A DNA stretch of 64,000 nucleotides. It comes from Gaeumannomyces sp. JS-464 (lineage: Eukaryota; Ascomycota; Sordariomycetes; Magnaporthales; Magnaporthaceae). Of this stretch, positions 1 through 12,044 are shown in pieces; position 1 is the first letter of the stretch; every line of letters begins with the position of its first letter. The translations under genes were made by a program, and so were the position numbers. The stretch is from NCBI GenBank assembly GCA_002197995.1, contig NGZR01000004.1, positions 3,906,001 through 3,970,000 of the forward strand. Direction: 5' to 3'. The notes under the pieces are model-generated. The model had not been told where the DNA came from and did no database searches. It saw only the letters and a list, made by a program, of their open reading frames with translations.

Positions 1-687
1 CTAAACAAATACCCCCCAGGCAAGGTGAAGGGCTATGTTGCCCTTGAAGCATTCCGAAACAGCCTGGAATGTGCCAAAAAGACCCGTCCCACAGAACGTC
101 TCTCACGTGCAATCGCGGCTGCTACCTCAGGCGGCAACGGAAGGGGACGCGCTTCCGCCTCTCCCCCACGCGCTTCCACCTCGCCTCGGGACAACGAAGA
201 GGGAACCCCCGAGGACGGTGCCGACTGCCTGTCGGCAGCTGCAGGCGGCAACGGAGAGGGACGCGCTTCCGCCTCCCCCCCAAGGAAGAAGCTCCGGAAA
301 TACGGACCCCCCGCGGGCGATGGTGCCGCGTCTCGTCATGGAGAGGCGCTCACGCGGTCATCCGAACTCAAGCGAAACTGGGATAAGGCTCGACTCAAGG
401 TTCAAGCTAGCGAGCAAGCTGTCCGTGAGGCCAAACGAAAAGTCCGTTCCCTGGAGGAAGCGCTCGATGCGGCACAGGGTAATTACGTCAAGGCCACAGA
501 GGAGCATGTACACGACAAACAGATCCTGGATAAGGCCACTCTTGACTTGAATATCTGCATGATTCTACCGTGGGTGTCCGATCCCGAATCCCTCGCCAGA
601 GTACTTGAGGAAAAGGGTGAGAGCTGGGCAACGGATCTAGCACTATCATTGCAAACCCTAGGCGAGGAAAGGCCGGAGAATGCCTAG
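1..687 (+). CDS. Unrecognised protein, 5' end outside window
   Basis: The frame is open from base 1 to a TAG at 685-687, so the true start lies upstream of the window; no ATG opens this frame near the edge. About 228 residues are visible. The first half is low-complexity and rich in Gly, Ser, Pro and Arg, and contains a duplicated segment (GGNGxGRASASPPR, about 130-170 and 245-285 in the DNA). The second half, from the SSELKRNWDKARLKV region on, is charged and heptad-like and probably forms a coiled coil. It ends in a short helical tail. I do not recognise a family. The coding potential rests on the long open frame and the coiled-coil composition; it could be an accessory gene at the edge of the transposon island. 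Confidence 0.45.
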   Translation, partial: LNKYPPGKVKGYVALEAFRNSLECAKKTRPTERLSRAIAAATSGGNGRGRASASPPRASTSPRDNEEGTPEDGADCLSAAAGGNGEGRASASPPRKKLRKYGPPAGDGAASRHGEALTRSSELKRNWDKARLKVQASEQAVREAKRKVRSLEEALDAAQGNYVKATEEHVHDKQILDKATLDLNICMILPWVSDPESLARVLEEKGESWATDLALSLQTLGEERPENA

Positions 688-2997
688 GGCTTTGGATGAA
701 TAGGCGGCGCTCGAAGTGGAGTGAGCACGGCGGCCGTCTCACGATGCAGCGCCGCCCGGCGCCACGGCCCAGTCTCACACGGGGGATATGTAATGGGGAG
801 CGCCATAACCACCACGCCATGGACCATCACACGGGCCCATCGCCAGTGCGACCGTTGCTTCGAAAACAAGTCTGGATTGCGTCCGCAAGGGGTGCCAATC
901 AGCTTGCGGCCTGGGAAGTCTGGGAAGCCTGGGAAGCTGGGGAGCATTAGGCGCCTGACGCCGTCGCGGCTAGAGCGACTGGTGACTCCGTGGTCAGGGC
1001 AGGTTGACGTGGATATTGGGGCACAATCGGTTCATTATGCGCAGGACGGGGAGGTGAAGAGTCTGTATTAACGTTGTTATATTCGCCCCCAAGGGACTTT
1101 CTCGATACCGAGTATCTTGGCGTGACGGACATTGCGAGCCCAAATCTAGGTAACTAAACCCGCACCCATTTCCAAACTCGCACCCATTTCCATATGCGCC
1201 TAACAACCGGCCCATCTTCACCGCCCTCAAGTCGGCGAGAATGGTCGCGTATTAGGAAGCTACAACACTCGTAGGATCACTGTTTTCTGTCGGTTGTAAT
1301 TCCGGATAAGTACATGCAGCAGACGACGACTACCTCGATATCTTTGGGCGAAAAACAAGCACACATCACCGTGCGACGCACTCACTGGCATGACCTTAGC
1401 GCGAAAAAAGGCCCTCAGAGCGCCTGCGACAATGTCACGAGGGTATTGGAATGGGCCATAGTCCACTTAAAGCAGTGGGAAGTGGTTGGTGACTCTATTG
1501 GCCGGCGCGCGCAATCGTCAAACGCTCGATCTACCCGCTCTACAACCTGCCGCTGCCAGGGCGCGGGCACGAGGCAAGGTCTCTTTTCACTCCACTCTCA
1601 GCCAGCCAACCGGCAGCCAGCAGACTGCGAGACATGGACCTCAGTAATGGACGGATCTCATCTTATCGATATGGACGGTGGGCAGGGTGAGGTCTTTGGG
1701 GAGAAAGAACGGGTGATGGAAATGGTCTCATGGTCGGGCAGGCGGTACTATCCCGGGTGGAAGCTGCGGCCCCTTCCATCCATATCAGGGGTCACCCCTG
1801 ACCCTTGATTCGTACAGTACATAGGTTCCCTGGGAGGACGAAAAGTTGTTTCGCAGGTGCAAGATACTGCCTTGCGTGGCCACCACCTTCCGTGGCCTAC
1901 GGCCGTCGAATTGGGCGATTCCACTGCCAATGTGGTAGCAACTCTTTCGGCTCGGTGTTCAGTAACCCATCCGCCCTCCGCAGCGGGGCCTTGGATCCTC
2001 GAACACCAAAACAGCTCGCCCCATTGCAGCCTATATAGCCAGCATCGACTGAAATACCTCAGTCACCTGGGCCGCTCCCAAGTATACGGAATGCCATTGA
2101 ATGGCCGCCCCGATCGCGGACGCTCAAACTCCTTACTGACAGGGCATTCGTTACCTAGACGACCATTGCGATAATTGTTTGCCGACCGGAACTCCCTTGC
2201 GATTCTGCTTACCCGCTCGAACATTTCCTCGACACCACTCCACTCTTCCGTAGCTCCTCCGTAGCTGCCACTCCAGCCGTGGACGCCGCTACACTCGGCG
2301 ACTCCGACGAATATACCAAACGTTCGTGCATTTATATCCCCCGCTCCCCCGGGGTTGCAAAGAATCGGAGGTCGTCGGCGGCATGGCGGCAGCCAAGCGG
2401 CGATGACAGCGGGACAACGCGATGTCGAACAAGCGGATGTATAGGGAAAGTCTCTGAGGCTTCCAGATCTTCAATGTCTGACGGCTAATAAGGGGGACTG
2501 GGCTTGTCGGACGCGAGGCTGGTTGTGAAGTCTCCGACGAATAGGGTAACGGAGTGGACGAAATCCAATTGCTCACACCGTCCTTATGTGGTCACCAGGT
2601 TCGTACCTACGTATCAGCCCCGGTCCTGTTGCGGTCTATCACTTTCCTGTGTACGTCGATATTTGTCCAAATGCTGATGTTTCGCTGGTCCAGGCACAAG
2701 ACCCCCAGCCGCTTTCTGACCAAGCCCGCGCCTTTCCCTCTTCCTCCCCCTTTCGCCCGGCCTCTTTTCGTTTTCCTCGTCCTCAGAACAACGGCGCATA
2801 CGGAGGAACGACACCCCGCCTCCGTTATCACATCGTCACTCCAGGGCGGGCCATTTAACGCGCCAGTTCTATCCCGTGTTGTTCTCCTTAAGCTTGCAAA
2901 CCTGCTGCTTCTTCCGCTCCTCCTGCCGCTGCCACAGCGCCTTGTGCGCGTACACCTCCCGGCTGGCGACCCGTACCTTCATTTTGCGCCCGGTTGT
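688..2997. other. Intergenic stretch without a convincing gene
   Basis: Several short open frames occur here on both strands, but none shows a recognisable domain, a good start context or codon use like the genes further right. I see no RNA gene or repeat. This is ordinary GC-balanced sequence leading into the transposon island. Confidence 0.5.
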
Positions 2998-3000
2998 GAA

Positions 3001-3022
3001 AGAGAGAGAGAGAGAGAGAGAG
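3001..3022. repeat. (AG)11 microsatellite, 3' tail of the minus-strand LINE
   Basis: Eleven AG units lie immediately outside the 3' end of the older minus-strand LINE copy. On the element's own strand the tail reads CTCTCT. The younger LINE ends in a related simple tail (TACTCACTCACTTA, to 9973), which supports reading this microsatellite as a retrotransposon tail rather than a random repeat. Confidence 0.7.
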
Positions 3023-3755
3023 TATATTTAACGTCAGTAAGTCGGGATCTACCAGTCCCTGCCTCCCAAGGGGCATATGACGTGCTAGCGCTACCTAAGC
3101 TAAACATTAGGCTACATGTTGCTATTCGGCGGCTAGCAGAATTAAGCCCGAAGGCACACGGGGTCGGGCCGCGTTCCGGCGCTCCTTGTTAGTAAGCGGG
3201 CGATCGGCGGTAGGGCGTATGTATATACGCTAGGGCGTTATAAAGCGCTGCGGGTGATAGTAGTGCGTTCGGCCGGCGAGTATGCCGATAAAGGGTGGGG
3301 CCGGGGTTTAAGCTGGAAGGTCCTCGGGACCCCAGGGCCCGGCCGGAGGTGCGGGGGACTAACGAGCCTATTGTTAATCCTAGTGGTACAAAGGAAAAAG
3401 GTAAAAGGTGTAGGAGAATAAGGAAAAGGATATATGCGGGCTTTTTAAGCCCGTTATTATCGTCCAGCGATAGTGTAATAGTTGGTTGCTTTAACGAACG
3501 AAGCAAAAAGGGAGGGCTTTTAAAAAAGCCGTTTTTAATATCCGGGCTTGTCGAAAGCCGGGGAGGGGTCCGCTATAAGCCATTTATTTTTGCCGTTTTA
3601 GCCAACCTGCAAAATACAAAATGGGAAGGGGATTTGTTTTTTCCGCAACGGCACGGGTTATCGTTTTTGTGCTAAAACTTTCGGTAGTACCAGTCGAAAT
3701 CCCCGTGGCCGGTGCGTGCGGTTGTTAGCCGTTATAATACCTTCCAGTGCAGTTG

Positions 3756-3769
3756 CAGCGCTTCGGGCG
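3756..3769. repeat. Left target-site duplication of the plus-strand LINE
   Basis: CAGCGCTTCGGGCG occurs here and again at 9974-9987, exactly bracketing the 6.2 kb plus-strand LINE. Fourteen identical bases are a typical length for target-primed reverse transcription. Confidence 0.9.
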
Positions 3770-3907
3770 TCCCCTTTCTCGAATTCACCAATTCTTGGCA
3801 TTGCGCTGTTAGTGCACACTGCCAAATTGCATACAAATCCTTAACACCCGCCAATTAGCGACCCAACACCAATAACCACGCCCGCCAACGGCGCTGGCGA
3901 CGGCAAC

Positions 3908-5716
3908 ATGCCGTTGCCAACAGCCCCCCTTCGGCCAATAGGGTGGCGCGCGCCCTCCTCGTCGGCCCAACGGCCCGGAGGAACGCGTCGCTGCCACCCG
4001 GGCCCCCCGCGCGTCAGCGCACCCGACCACGCCGTCCCCGTTGCGGAATTCGCAACACCCAACAGGGCCCGTTCAGGGCCAGGAAGGCACCCACGACGGC
4101 AGCACCGGCACAGGTGCCCCTTTCCTTTCTTTTCCCCTCCCTTCCCACCCCCGGCCTACGCGCCCACCCCTCGGGTCGGCTGCGGCGGCCGCGGAGGAAA
4201 TTGTTGCGAGTTACAGCCGCAAGCAACAGCAAACGGCTTTAATTTGCACAACCCTCGCCCGCTTTCGACGCCGGCATCGCTTCCCTCCCACTGGAGGCAA
4301 TCCCCGAAGCCAACGGCTGGAAGGATTGTTTTATCGAATACGCCAAACAAGCCCTTTTCGGCCTGCCAACGCCGGCCCAAAGGGAAAGAAACCCCTACGG
4401 GGCCCCGGAACCTTACGCGCCTAACCCGCAACGCCCGCCCCCGACCACTTACGCGGCGGCGGCCCGAACAGGGCTCCAGCAGCCCCAGCAACCCGCACAG
4501 GCTTTAAAAACCGTGCACCCCGGGAGCCCCGCCCTCCCGCCCGGCCCAAAGCCGATTTCCGGGTTTTTGTTAAAATCCCGGAGGAAAAACAGGCTTGGGC
4601 CAACCAACAAACGGGCTTTAGTATTCGCAAAGCCCTTGCCGATAGCAGGGACCTGCCGTTTACGACAGCCGACGTCCCGGAAGCTTATCGAACCCCTACT
4701 GGGTTCGTGCTAAAAGCAAAAACGGCGGATATCCAAAGCCGGCTTTTGCAGCATCGATCCGAATTAGGCCGTTTATATAACGCCGAAAGGATCGAAAAGC
4801 CCGAAATCTGGTTTAACTACGTGATTTCCGGATGCCCCACGTCCTTAACGAACGGCCTCGGACAAAGCGTCCCGGTATCGGAAAAGCTGGTCCGGGAGGA
4901 AGTCGAAGCCCAAACAGGGCTAAAGCCAGTAAGCGTTAAGCCCTCCGGGGCCGGCGCTAATTACCAAGGCGTATATTATGGATTATATCCTTTTACACGC
5001 GCGTAACCGGGTTTAGGCTTTGGGGGATTACGTTTTTTTACGCCGCGTACAACGACACCCGCCGGTTACGCAACATACCCCCGGCTGCCACGGCTTTCAC
5101 GTGGCTCGCAACTGTGCCCGGGCCGATAGGTGCCTCCGGTGCGGGAAAGTGAACGACGGCCGGCACGCATCGCCGTGCACGGCCCTTCCGCAATGCGCAA
5201 ACTGTTCGGGCCCGTACCCAGCCGACCACCCGAACTGCCCTATAAAGCCTGTACGGGTAAACGGAGTGCTAAAGCATTTAACCCGTGGGGAAAAAGGCGC
5301 GGTTAGGAAATTAGGGGCACAAGCTACCGGGCGGCGGTAAAAAGGTGGAAGCCGCCGCTGCCGCCGCCACCGCCGCGGCCGCCGCGGCCGCCACCGCCAA
5401 CGCCCTTCCTGCAACCGCGGTTACTACGGACAATTCCGTTGTAACCGTTACCGCTAATGCCAATCCCGCGGCCGGTACCGGTAACGCCGCTGCTTCCGTT
5501 ACCCCCCCCGCCGCCGCCGCCGTTCCTGCCGCTGCTGCCACCGCCGACGCTGCCGAGGTAAGCCCGGCAAATCCGCTGGCCCCCGAGGGCGCGGCCCGTA
5601 CGGCCGGCAAGGGAAGGCACCCTGCCAAAAGGCTTAGGGTTAGTTTTAACAACCAATACGAAGTACTGGCGGATATGGAACTGGACCTCCCGAGCCCGAA
5701 AGGGCTATCGAAATAA
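3908..5716 (+). pseudogene. LINE ORF1 (gag-like, zinc knuckles), frame-broken
   Basis: Three reading frames must be joined to read one protein. About 4300-4510 gives an Ala/Gln/Pro-rich middle (GLQQPQQPAQAL). 4707-5006 gives a segment typical of Tad ORF1, with a W-F-N-Y-V core followed by EEVEAQTG. 5020-5340 gives a cluster of CCHC-like knuckles (CLRCG, CANCSGPYPADHPNC). 5345-5716 gives an Ala-rich tail ending in a basic segment. In this family ORF1 binds the element's RNA. The order and motifs are as expected, but the reading is interrupted by frame changes, so it is annotated as broken. Confidence 0.75.
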
Positions 5717-5959
5717 CCGGAAACCCCTGGAGGAAACCGACGGTACCGCCGGCCAACAACCTTAGGGCCAAAGCCCCCAATACACCAACGCCGCTTTTAC
5801 GTATGCCAGCAGCCAACCGGATACAACAAACGCATGGCAATAGGGCCCGGCGCCCGGGGCTTCGCCCCGAACGCCGTGCTTTAACCGCCGCCCAAGCGAA
5901 CGTTCGACGTAGCTGGGAGGCGGGGGCTACTTTACTCCAACTATTTTGGAGCTAAAATA

Positions 5960-8900
5960 TCGACGTGGTGCTAATGCAGGAGCCTAGCGCGTGGAAAGGG
6001 AAGCTTATGCTTTGCACCCACCCGTCGTACGAGCTATTTACTCCGGTAAATAGCTGGCACGACCACCAAACCAGGCCTCGGGTAATAACTTACGTACGGA
6101 AGGACCCGGGGCTTCGGCCCGTAGCGGACCGGCCGGCAGGCAACACCCGGGACATCCTTTGGCTTACCGTCGCCAAGTGCACCTTCGTTAACGTATATAG
6201 GCCTTTAGGGGACCTTTCGGAACCCTCGTTACCTTTTACTACGTTGCGCCCAACGGCAAAATGCATTATAGCTGGAGATTTAACGCAGGGTCCCGGCGTG
6301 GGATCCGGTTAAGGTAATAGGAATAGGGGCCAGGATATAGCCCAATGGGCTAATACTTATAACCTCCTCCTACTTACCGACCCAGGCCAACCTACGCATA
6401 ACGACGGGGGCGTTTTGGATTTTACCTTTTCCAACGCCCTTTAGCAACAGCGGAAATCGACCCTTCGCTAGCAACCGATTCGGACCACCGCTCGATACGG
6501 ATCGAAATTCCTAACCGCAATAACTTCGTTCCGGACTGCCGGCGTATTACGCTACCAAACGATAAACTACCGTTTTTCGCAAACGCGGTAGCAACGGGGG
6601 CCGGCAACTTGCCACCACTTACAAACCCAGGCACTGCGGAACACCTGGATAAAGCGGCCGAAGCATTAACAAACTTATTAAAAAATGCGTTAATGCTTTC
6701 GGCCGGGGGCCTAAAGCCAAAAGAAAAGGCCAACCCTGTGGAACGAAAAGTGCGCCAACGCCCAACGGGACCTTGCAAAAGCTATGGGAAACGGCGGGCC
6801 TTTTACGGCCGAAGCCCGTGCTTTAAAAGCAACGGTTCGGACGGCTAAAAAACAGCATTGGGCCAGCGTGCTGGAGGAAATGGATTCCCCGAAAGCGCTA
6901 TACCGTGCTGTAAAGTGGCATAAACTTACACCCGCTATACGGCTTCCCCCGTTAAATATTAACGGGGAGGTTATAATAGCCCCAGGATAAAGCGGAAGCA
7001 TTAGGCCGCAAGATCCTCCGTAGGTTTACGGCGGAGGACGACTTATAGGAGGACCCGTTACAGCAAAGGGCTACCAAGGGACCGCACAACTCCCGTGGGA
7101 CCCCCACGTCCCTTTAAAGGAATGCCGGAAGTGCACCGTTGGCACGGCAAACACGGCCCCGGGCGTCGATTCCCTAACGGTTAAGCTACTTACAGCGGCG
7201 TGGCCGGCAATAGGGGAATACGTTAGGGCCTTTTCGAGGCTTGCCTTAGGGCCGGGCACCACCCAGCCCCTTTCCGCACAGCGGAAGTGGTTATGCTAAA
7301 AAGCCGAATAAAACGGATTTAACGGACCCAAAATCCTACCGCCCGATAGCTTTACTCCCGTGCTTAGGGAAAGGGCTGGAGCGGCTGGTGGCTTCGCGGA
7401 TGGCATCCCTCGCATTACAACACGGGCTTATAGCCCCGCAACACGCCGGGGCTACCCCGAAAAAGGCCGCCATCGATTTAACGGCATGCGTGGCCCACGA
7501 GGTGGAACGGGCCTTCCAAAAGCATAAAACGGCCGCCCTCGTTACCATGGATGTATACAAGGGGCTTTCGACGCCGTACTTCGCCGGAGGCTCCTTTAAA
7601 GGCTTTTAAACCAAGGCTGGGATTTAACGTTAGTACGATGGGTATCATTTTTTGCAGGAAAGGGTGGTTAAATGCGTTTGGAGGACGCCACGGCACCCCC
7701 TTTTTCCCCGGACTGCGGGCTACCCCAAGGGTTACCGGCGTCACCGGTCCTATTTATGCTTTATATGGCCGAAATCCTACCCAAAGCAAAAGCGATTAGG
7801 TACGGATACGCGGACGATATAGCATTTGCGTAACGGGTAGCACTCCGGAGGAGTGCTCCCGTAAAGCAGGGGCTACGGTTACGGAAATCCTACGTTGGGC
7901 AGGGCTAATAAGGTTGCTTTCGACCCGGGGAAGTGCGAGCTTATGCATTTTTCCAAACGGAAAATCCCACAACCCCAGCGGTTACGGCGGAGGGCTTTAC
8001 CATACAACAAGCTACAGGAGCTTTACGGTGGTTAGGGGTCCTTTTCGACCAAAGGCTTAATTTTAAAGCCCACGTGGAAAACAGGGCTGCAAAAGCCCAA
8101 AGCGTTGCCAACCACCTCCGAAGGCTTACGAATTCGATAGGGGGGATACCGGCACATTCGGTTTACAAAGCCGTTACAACGGTTATAATCCCTACGGCTT
8201 TATACGGGGCCGAGGTATATATAGGGGTAAAACTAAACCACACCCGTACAAGCCGGCACAACAGCAAATTATCCGCCAAGCCATTTAATCGATCGGGTCG
8301 ATAAAGCCTTAACCGCGTCCCTTAAGCAGTGGTCCCAGCTTGGAAAACCACACCGATAAACGCATTGCATTACGAATCCGGCATCCCAAGCGCCCAGGCG
8401 CTTTTAACAAGCCCGCCTCCGTTTTGCGGCCCGTATAAATACGGTTCCGGAAAAACACCCCCTGGCCGCAGCGGCCAAGCCGGCCCTTAACGCCCGAGGG
8501 CCTAGGGCAGGCTTACCCGGCAAGCTTGCAACCTCTTTGCAAAGGACGGCCGGACTTTTTCCGGCTTGCACCCGCCCGGCCTACCTCCCTTATAAATATA
8601 CGGGGCTTACGGTGGCCATATAAGAAAAGCAAGCAGCCGCTAAAGCATTTACGGCGTGGCTTTGCACCCTCCCACCCACCGACGTTATAATATATAGCGA
8701 CGGGTCCAAAGCAAAAACGGAGCAGTTGGATACGGCTGGGTAATATACCAAGCCGGCCAACGCAAACTTTCCGGGCACGGCCGGCTGGCGCATCCCGCGG
8801 AAGTATTCGACGGCGAGGCGGAAGGGGCCCGGATGGGCCTCCGTAAAGCCGTTTGGAGCTTCCGCAATTGCACTTTCCACTTGTGCCTTATAACACCTCG

Positions 8901-9535
8901 GCGGCTAACGGCTGTTTAAGCACGGCCCCTAATAGTTTACAAGGGGCCTTTAAAAAATCCATTGCCTTATGGATAAACACTAGGTATACGTACGCTGGTC
9001 CCCGGGCCATATGGGAATCCCCGGAAACGAAAAGGCAAACGCCGAAGCAAAGTTGGGATCGGCCCTGCCAATACCCCAACATTTTAAACCAACGGTGGCC
9101 GAAGTAAAGGCTTTAGCCCGGAAAACGGCCCGGGACGCCCGGAACGCATGGTTTAAGGACAACTTTCCGGATCGGTATAAGGCTATAGGCCTTCCGCCGG
9201 CACCATAACATACGCCCGAAGCGTTGCAGCTGCACCGGAGGGTACTGCAACGGCTAATAGCCGCACGCACCGGTTACGGGGATTTTACTGGTACCACCGA
9301 AAGTTCCAGCACGAAAGACGATAACCCGTGCCGCTGCGGAAAAAACAAATCCCCTTCCCACCCTGTATTTTGCAGGTTGGCTAAAACGGCAAAAAATAAA
9401 TGGCCTATAGCGGACCCTCCCCGGTTCCGACAGGCCCGGATATTGGAAACGGCTACTTTAAAAGCCTTTCCTTTTTGCTTCGTTCGCCGAAGCTACCAAT
9501 TATTACACTATCGCTACGATAATAACAGGGCCTAA
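5960..9535 (+). pseudogene. LINE ORF2 (endonuclease, reverse transcriptase, RNase H), frame-broken
   Basis: The endonuclease opens with LMQEPSAW near 5970 and has the AGD motif near 6280. The reverse transcriptase shows YRPIALLPCLGKGLERL near 7340-7390, then QHAGATPKKAA, a VTMDVYKG segment near 7540-7565, PQGLPASPVLF near 7725-7755 in a shifted frame, and GYADDIAF at about 7804-7827. The RNase H core IYSDGSK is near 8690-8712, and a terminal CRCGK..HPVFC motif lies near 9330-9380. These are the domains of Tad/I-type ORF2 proteins. The catalytic YADD is intact, unlike the polymerases elsewhere in the island. Many frame changes and stops make the reading non-functional as it stands. Confidence 0.82.
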
Positions 9536-9973
9536 AAAGCCCGCATACATCCTTTTCCTTGTTCTCCTACACCTTTTACCTTTTTCCTTTGTACCACCAG
9601 GATTAACAGTAGGCTCGTTAGTCCCCCGCACCTCCGGCCGGGCCCTGGGGGTCCCGAGACCTTCCAGCCTAAAACCCGGCCCCACCCCTTTACCGGCATA
9701 CTCGCCGGCCGAACGCACTACTACCACCCGCAGCGCTTTACAACGCCCTGGCGTATATATATACGCCCTACCGCCGATTGCCCGCTTACTAACAAGAGCG
9801 CTGGAACGCGGCCCGACCTTCGTATGCCTTCGGGTTTAATTCTGCTAGCCGCCGGATAGCAACATGTAGCTAATGTTTAGCTTAGGTAACGCTAGCACGT
9901 CATATGCCCCTTGGGAGGCAGGGACTGGTAAATCCCGACTTACTAACGTTAAATATACTTACTCACTCACTTA

Positions 9974-9987
9974 CAGCGCTTCGGGCG
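9974..9987. repeat. Right target-site duplication of the plus-strand LINE
   Basis: This is identical over 14 bases to 3756-3769. The older LINE sequence continues directly beyond it. Confidence 0.9.
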
Positions 9988-10928
9988 TATGTTATAATAC
10001 CGGCGGAAGGCTTATAGCCTTATACCGATCCGGAAAGTTATTTGTAAACCATGCGTTTCGAGCGTCCCGGGCTGTTTTCCGGGCTAAAGCTTTTATTCCG
10101 GCCACTGTTAGTTTAAAATGTTAAGGTATTAGCAAGGCCGATTTTAACTTTGCTTTGGCGTTTGCCTTTTCGTTTTCGGGGATTCCTATATAGCCCGGGG
10201 ATTAACGTACAAATACCTGGTGTTTATCTATAACGCAATGGATTTTTTTAAAAGCCCTTTGTAAATTATTAAAAGCCGTGCTTAAACAGCCGTTAACCGC
10301 CGAGGTGTTATTAAAGCACAAGTGGAAAGTGCAATTGCGGAAATTCCAAACGGCTTTACGAAAGCCCATCCGGGCCCCTTTCGCCTCGCCGTTAAATATT
10401 TCCGCAGGATGCGCTAACCGGCCGTGCCCGGAAAGTTTGCGTTAGCCGGTTTGGTATATTACCCAGCCGTATTTAACTGCCTTTTTTTTGCTTTAAACTT
10501 GTCGCTATATATTATAACGTCGGTAAGTGGAAAGGTACGAAGCCACGCTATAAATGCTTTAGCGGCTGCTTGCTTTTTTAGTATGGCTACCGTAAGCCTC
10601 GTATATTTATAAGGGAAGTGGGCCGGGCGGGTGCAAGTCGGAAAAAGTCCGGCCGTCCTTTGCAAAAAGGTTGCAAACTTGCCGGGTAAGCTTGCTTTAA
10701 GCCTTCGGGCGTTAAAAGCCGGTTTGGCCGCTGCGGCTAAAAGGTAATTTTCCGGAACCGTATTTATACGAGCTGCAAAACGAAAGCGGGCTTGTTTTAA
10801 AAGCGCTGGGCGCTTAAAATGCCGAATTCGTAATGCAATGCGTTTATTAATATAGTTTTCCAAGTTGGGACCGTTGCTTTAAAAAACGCGGTTAAAGCTT
10901 TATTAACCCAATCGATTAAATGGCTTTA
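9974..10928 (-). mobile_element. Older Tad-type LINE, right half of the split copy
   Basis: The reverse complement matches the plus-strand LINE from about 9225 back to about 8280 (RNase H and upstream sequence), starting directly at the repeated target site. It is heavily AT-shifted: RNase H IYSDGSK reads IYSDKFK through C-to-T and G-to-A changes. Homology stops at about 10928, exactly where the Gypsy LTR begins. A minus-strand open stretch of about 134 codons (10459-10863) is a fragment of ORF2. Confidence 0.85.
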
Positions 10929-11376
10929 TGTTACAATTAAGGGTTTGCTTTTAAAGTAAAGCACTTCGGGGGTGGAAAGGACAATATCGCTGGTTTAGTT
11001 AACAAGGGAACACGTAACTTAAAAGGACAATCTAATTGCTTACCCCAGGGGATGCCTAAAAGCTAACTTAGGTTAACTAATGCCGAAGCCTTAGTTAAAG
11101 CTACCTAAAATAGTAGGAAATCCATCCTTTTATATATACGTTGCCTTTTGCTTTGTAACGGGTTAAATTTATAGCTTTGCTATAAATTTATAAATCCTTT
11201 TTAAATTTATTGCTTTATTATAAATCCACAAATCCCTTTTGGATTTGTTACTTTGTTATAAATCCATAAATCCCTTTTTGTTTACGTGGCTTTACGTAAT
11301 TAAAGCGGGGCGAAAGCACCACTTTAAAGCCCCTTCCTATCCTGCTATCCTAAAGGCTTGCATGCTAGTCGTAACA
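10929..11376 (-). repeat. 3' LTR of the Gypsy element
   Basis: This 448-bp repeat has TG..CA ends and matches 17923-18329 throughout, with mostly transition differences. It carries about 40 bp more than the other copy, through extra copies of an internal A/T-rich motif (TTTATAAATCC-like) at about 11165-11280. Confidence 0.88.
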
Positions 11377-12044
11377 TTAGGTTTCCCTTTTTAAGCTAAA
11401 TCCTTTTAGCCACGTTTTATCGCCCCGCCTTTTGTTAATAGTAAGTACTTTTTTTCTTTACTATTTCCCTTTCCCTTTTTATTTAACAAAATGTTTAGCC
11501 GGGTACGAAAACGTCCTTTCGCGAAAAAAACCGTTAATTGTAAGGAGCTTTTAGCGATTATTTTCTTTAATTACTACGAAATGCTTTCCTATTCGTATTA
11601 TTACGAGGTTTTAAAACGTAAAAAGTGTAAAGCCTTTTTTAGGATTCGTTTCGGTGCGTGGAATGCCTTTGGATTAATCGCTCGGGGTGCGATATCCTAA
11701 AGCCTTTTTTTTTCGAACTTCGGAATATCGTCGTTTAGCATTTTAAATTTAAAGCTAAACTGGAAAAGGCGGAGGAGAAAGTTCTTCGTTTTCGAAAGCA
11801 AAAACGAATGTGGCTAAAAAAGATAACGCGCGCGGTGCGTCGCGGTATTAACTCGGTGGAGGAGTTGGAGCGTGTCGAACGGGAGGAGGCCGACCAGGCG
11901 GCTCGCTAGGCTGCCTCGCACCCCGAGCCTTTTGTAGCTCCTTTCGTTCCTTCCGATTAGCAAGTGCCCGGGGTTAATTTTAACTTGGACCTGCTTGCCC
12001 TTTTTAACCAGGGTAAGTTGTAACTTTTTCTAACAACTTCCTTA

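Larger units (their letters stand above)
3000..3769 (-). mobile_element. Older Tad-type LINE, 3' portion (left half of a split copy)
   Basis: The reverse complement of this segment aligns base for base, with scattered transitions, to the 3' end of the plus-strand LINE (about 9225-9973): end of the RNase H region, the cysteine motif and the 3' UTR. The differences are almost all C-to-T or G-to-A in this copy, as expected for RIP. The same old copy resumes at 9974, so the younger LINE was inserted into it. The 5' portion of this old copy is therefore at 9974-10928. Confidence 0.85.
3770..9973 (+). mobile_element. Full-length but frame-broken Tad1-type non-LTR retrotransposon
   Basis: This 6204-bp element is bounded by a 14-bp target-site duplication and ends in a short TCAC/TTAC tail. 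Its layout is that of the Tad clade: a gag-like ORF1 with cysteine knuckles (about 3908-5716), then ORF2 with an APE-type endonuclease, a reverse transcriptase with an intact YADD motif (7807-7818), an RNase H domain (IYSDGSK near 8690-8712) and a terminal cysteine motif (near 9330-9390). It is much less AT-rich than the island to its right, so it inserted after most local RIP had occurred or escaped it. Numerous stops and frameshifts mean it is not functional as read; some may be assembly errors. The 5' end is assigned solely from the duplication. Confidence 0.88.

Noticed and set aside
1314..1808. Possible 164-codon gene
   Set aside because: Composition and lack of any recognisable motif suggest a chance open frame.
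2554..3192. Possible 212-codon gene upstream of the LINE
   Set aside because: It runs into the LINE tail and microsatellite, with no domain or conserved feature.
3000..9973. DNA transposon with 750-bp terminal inverted repeats
   Set aside because: The inverted repeats are LINE 3' ends in opposite orientation; the 14-bp duplication and reverse transcriptase show LINE-in-LINE nesting.
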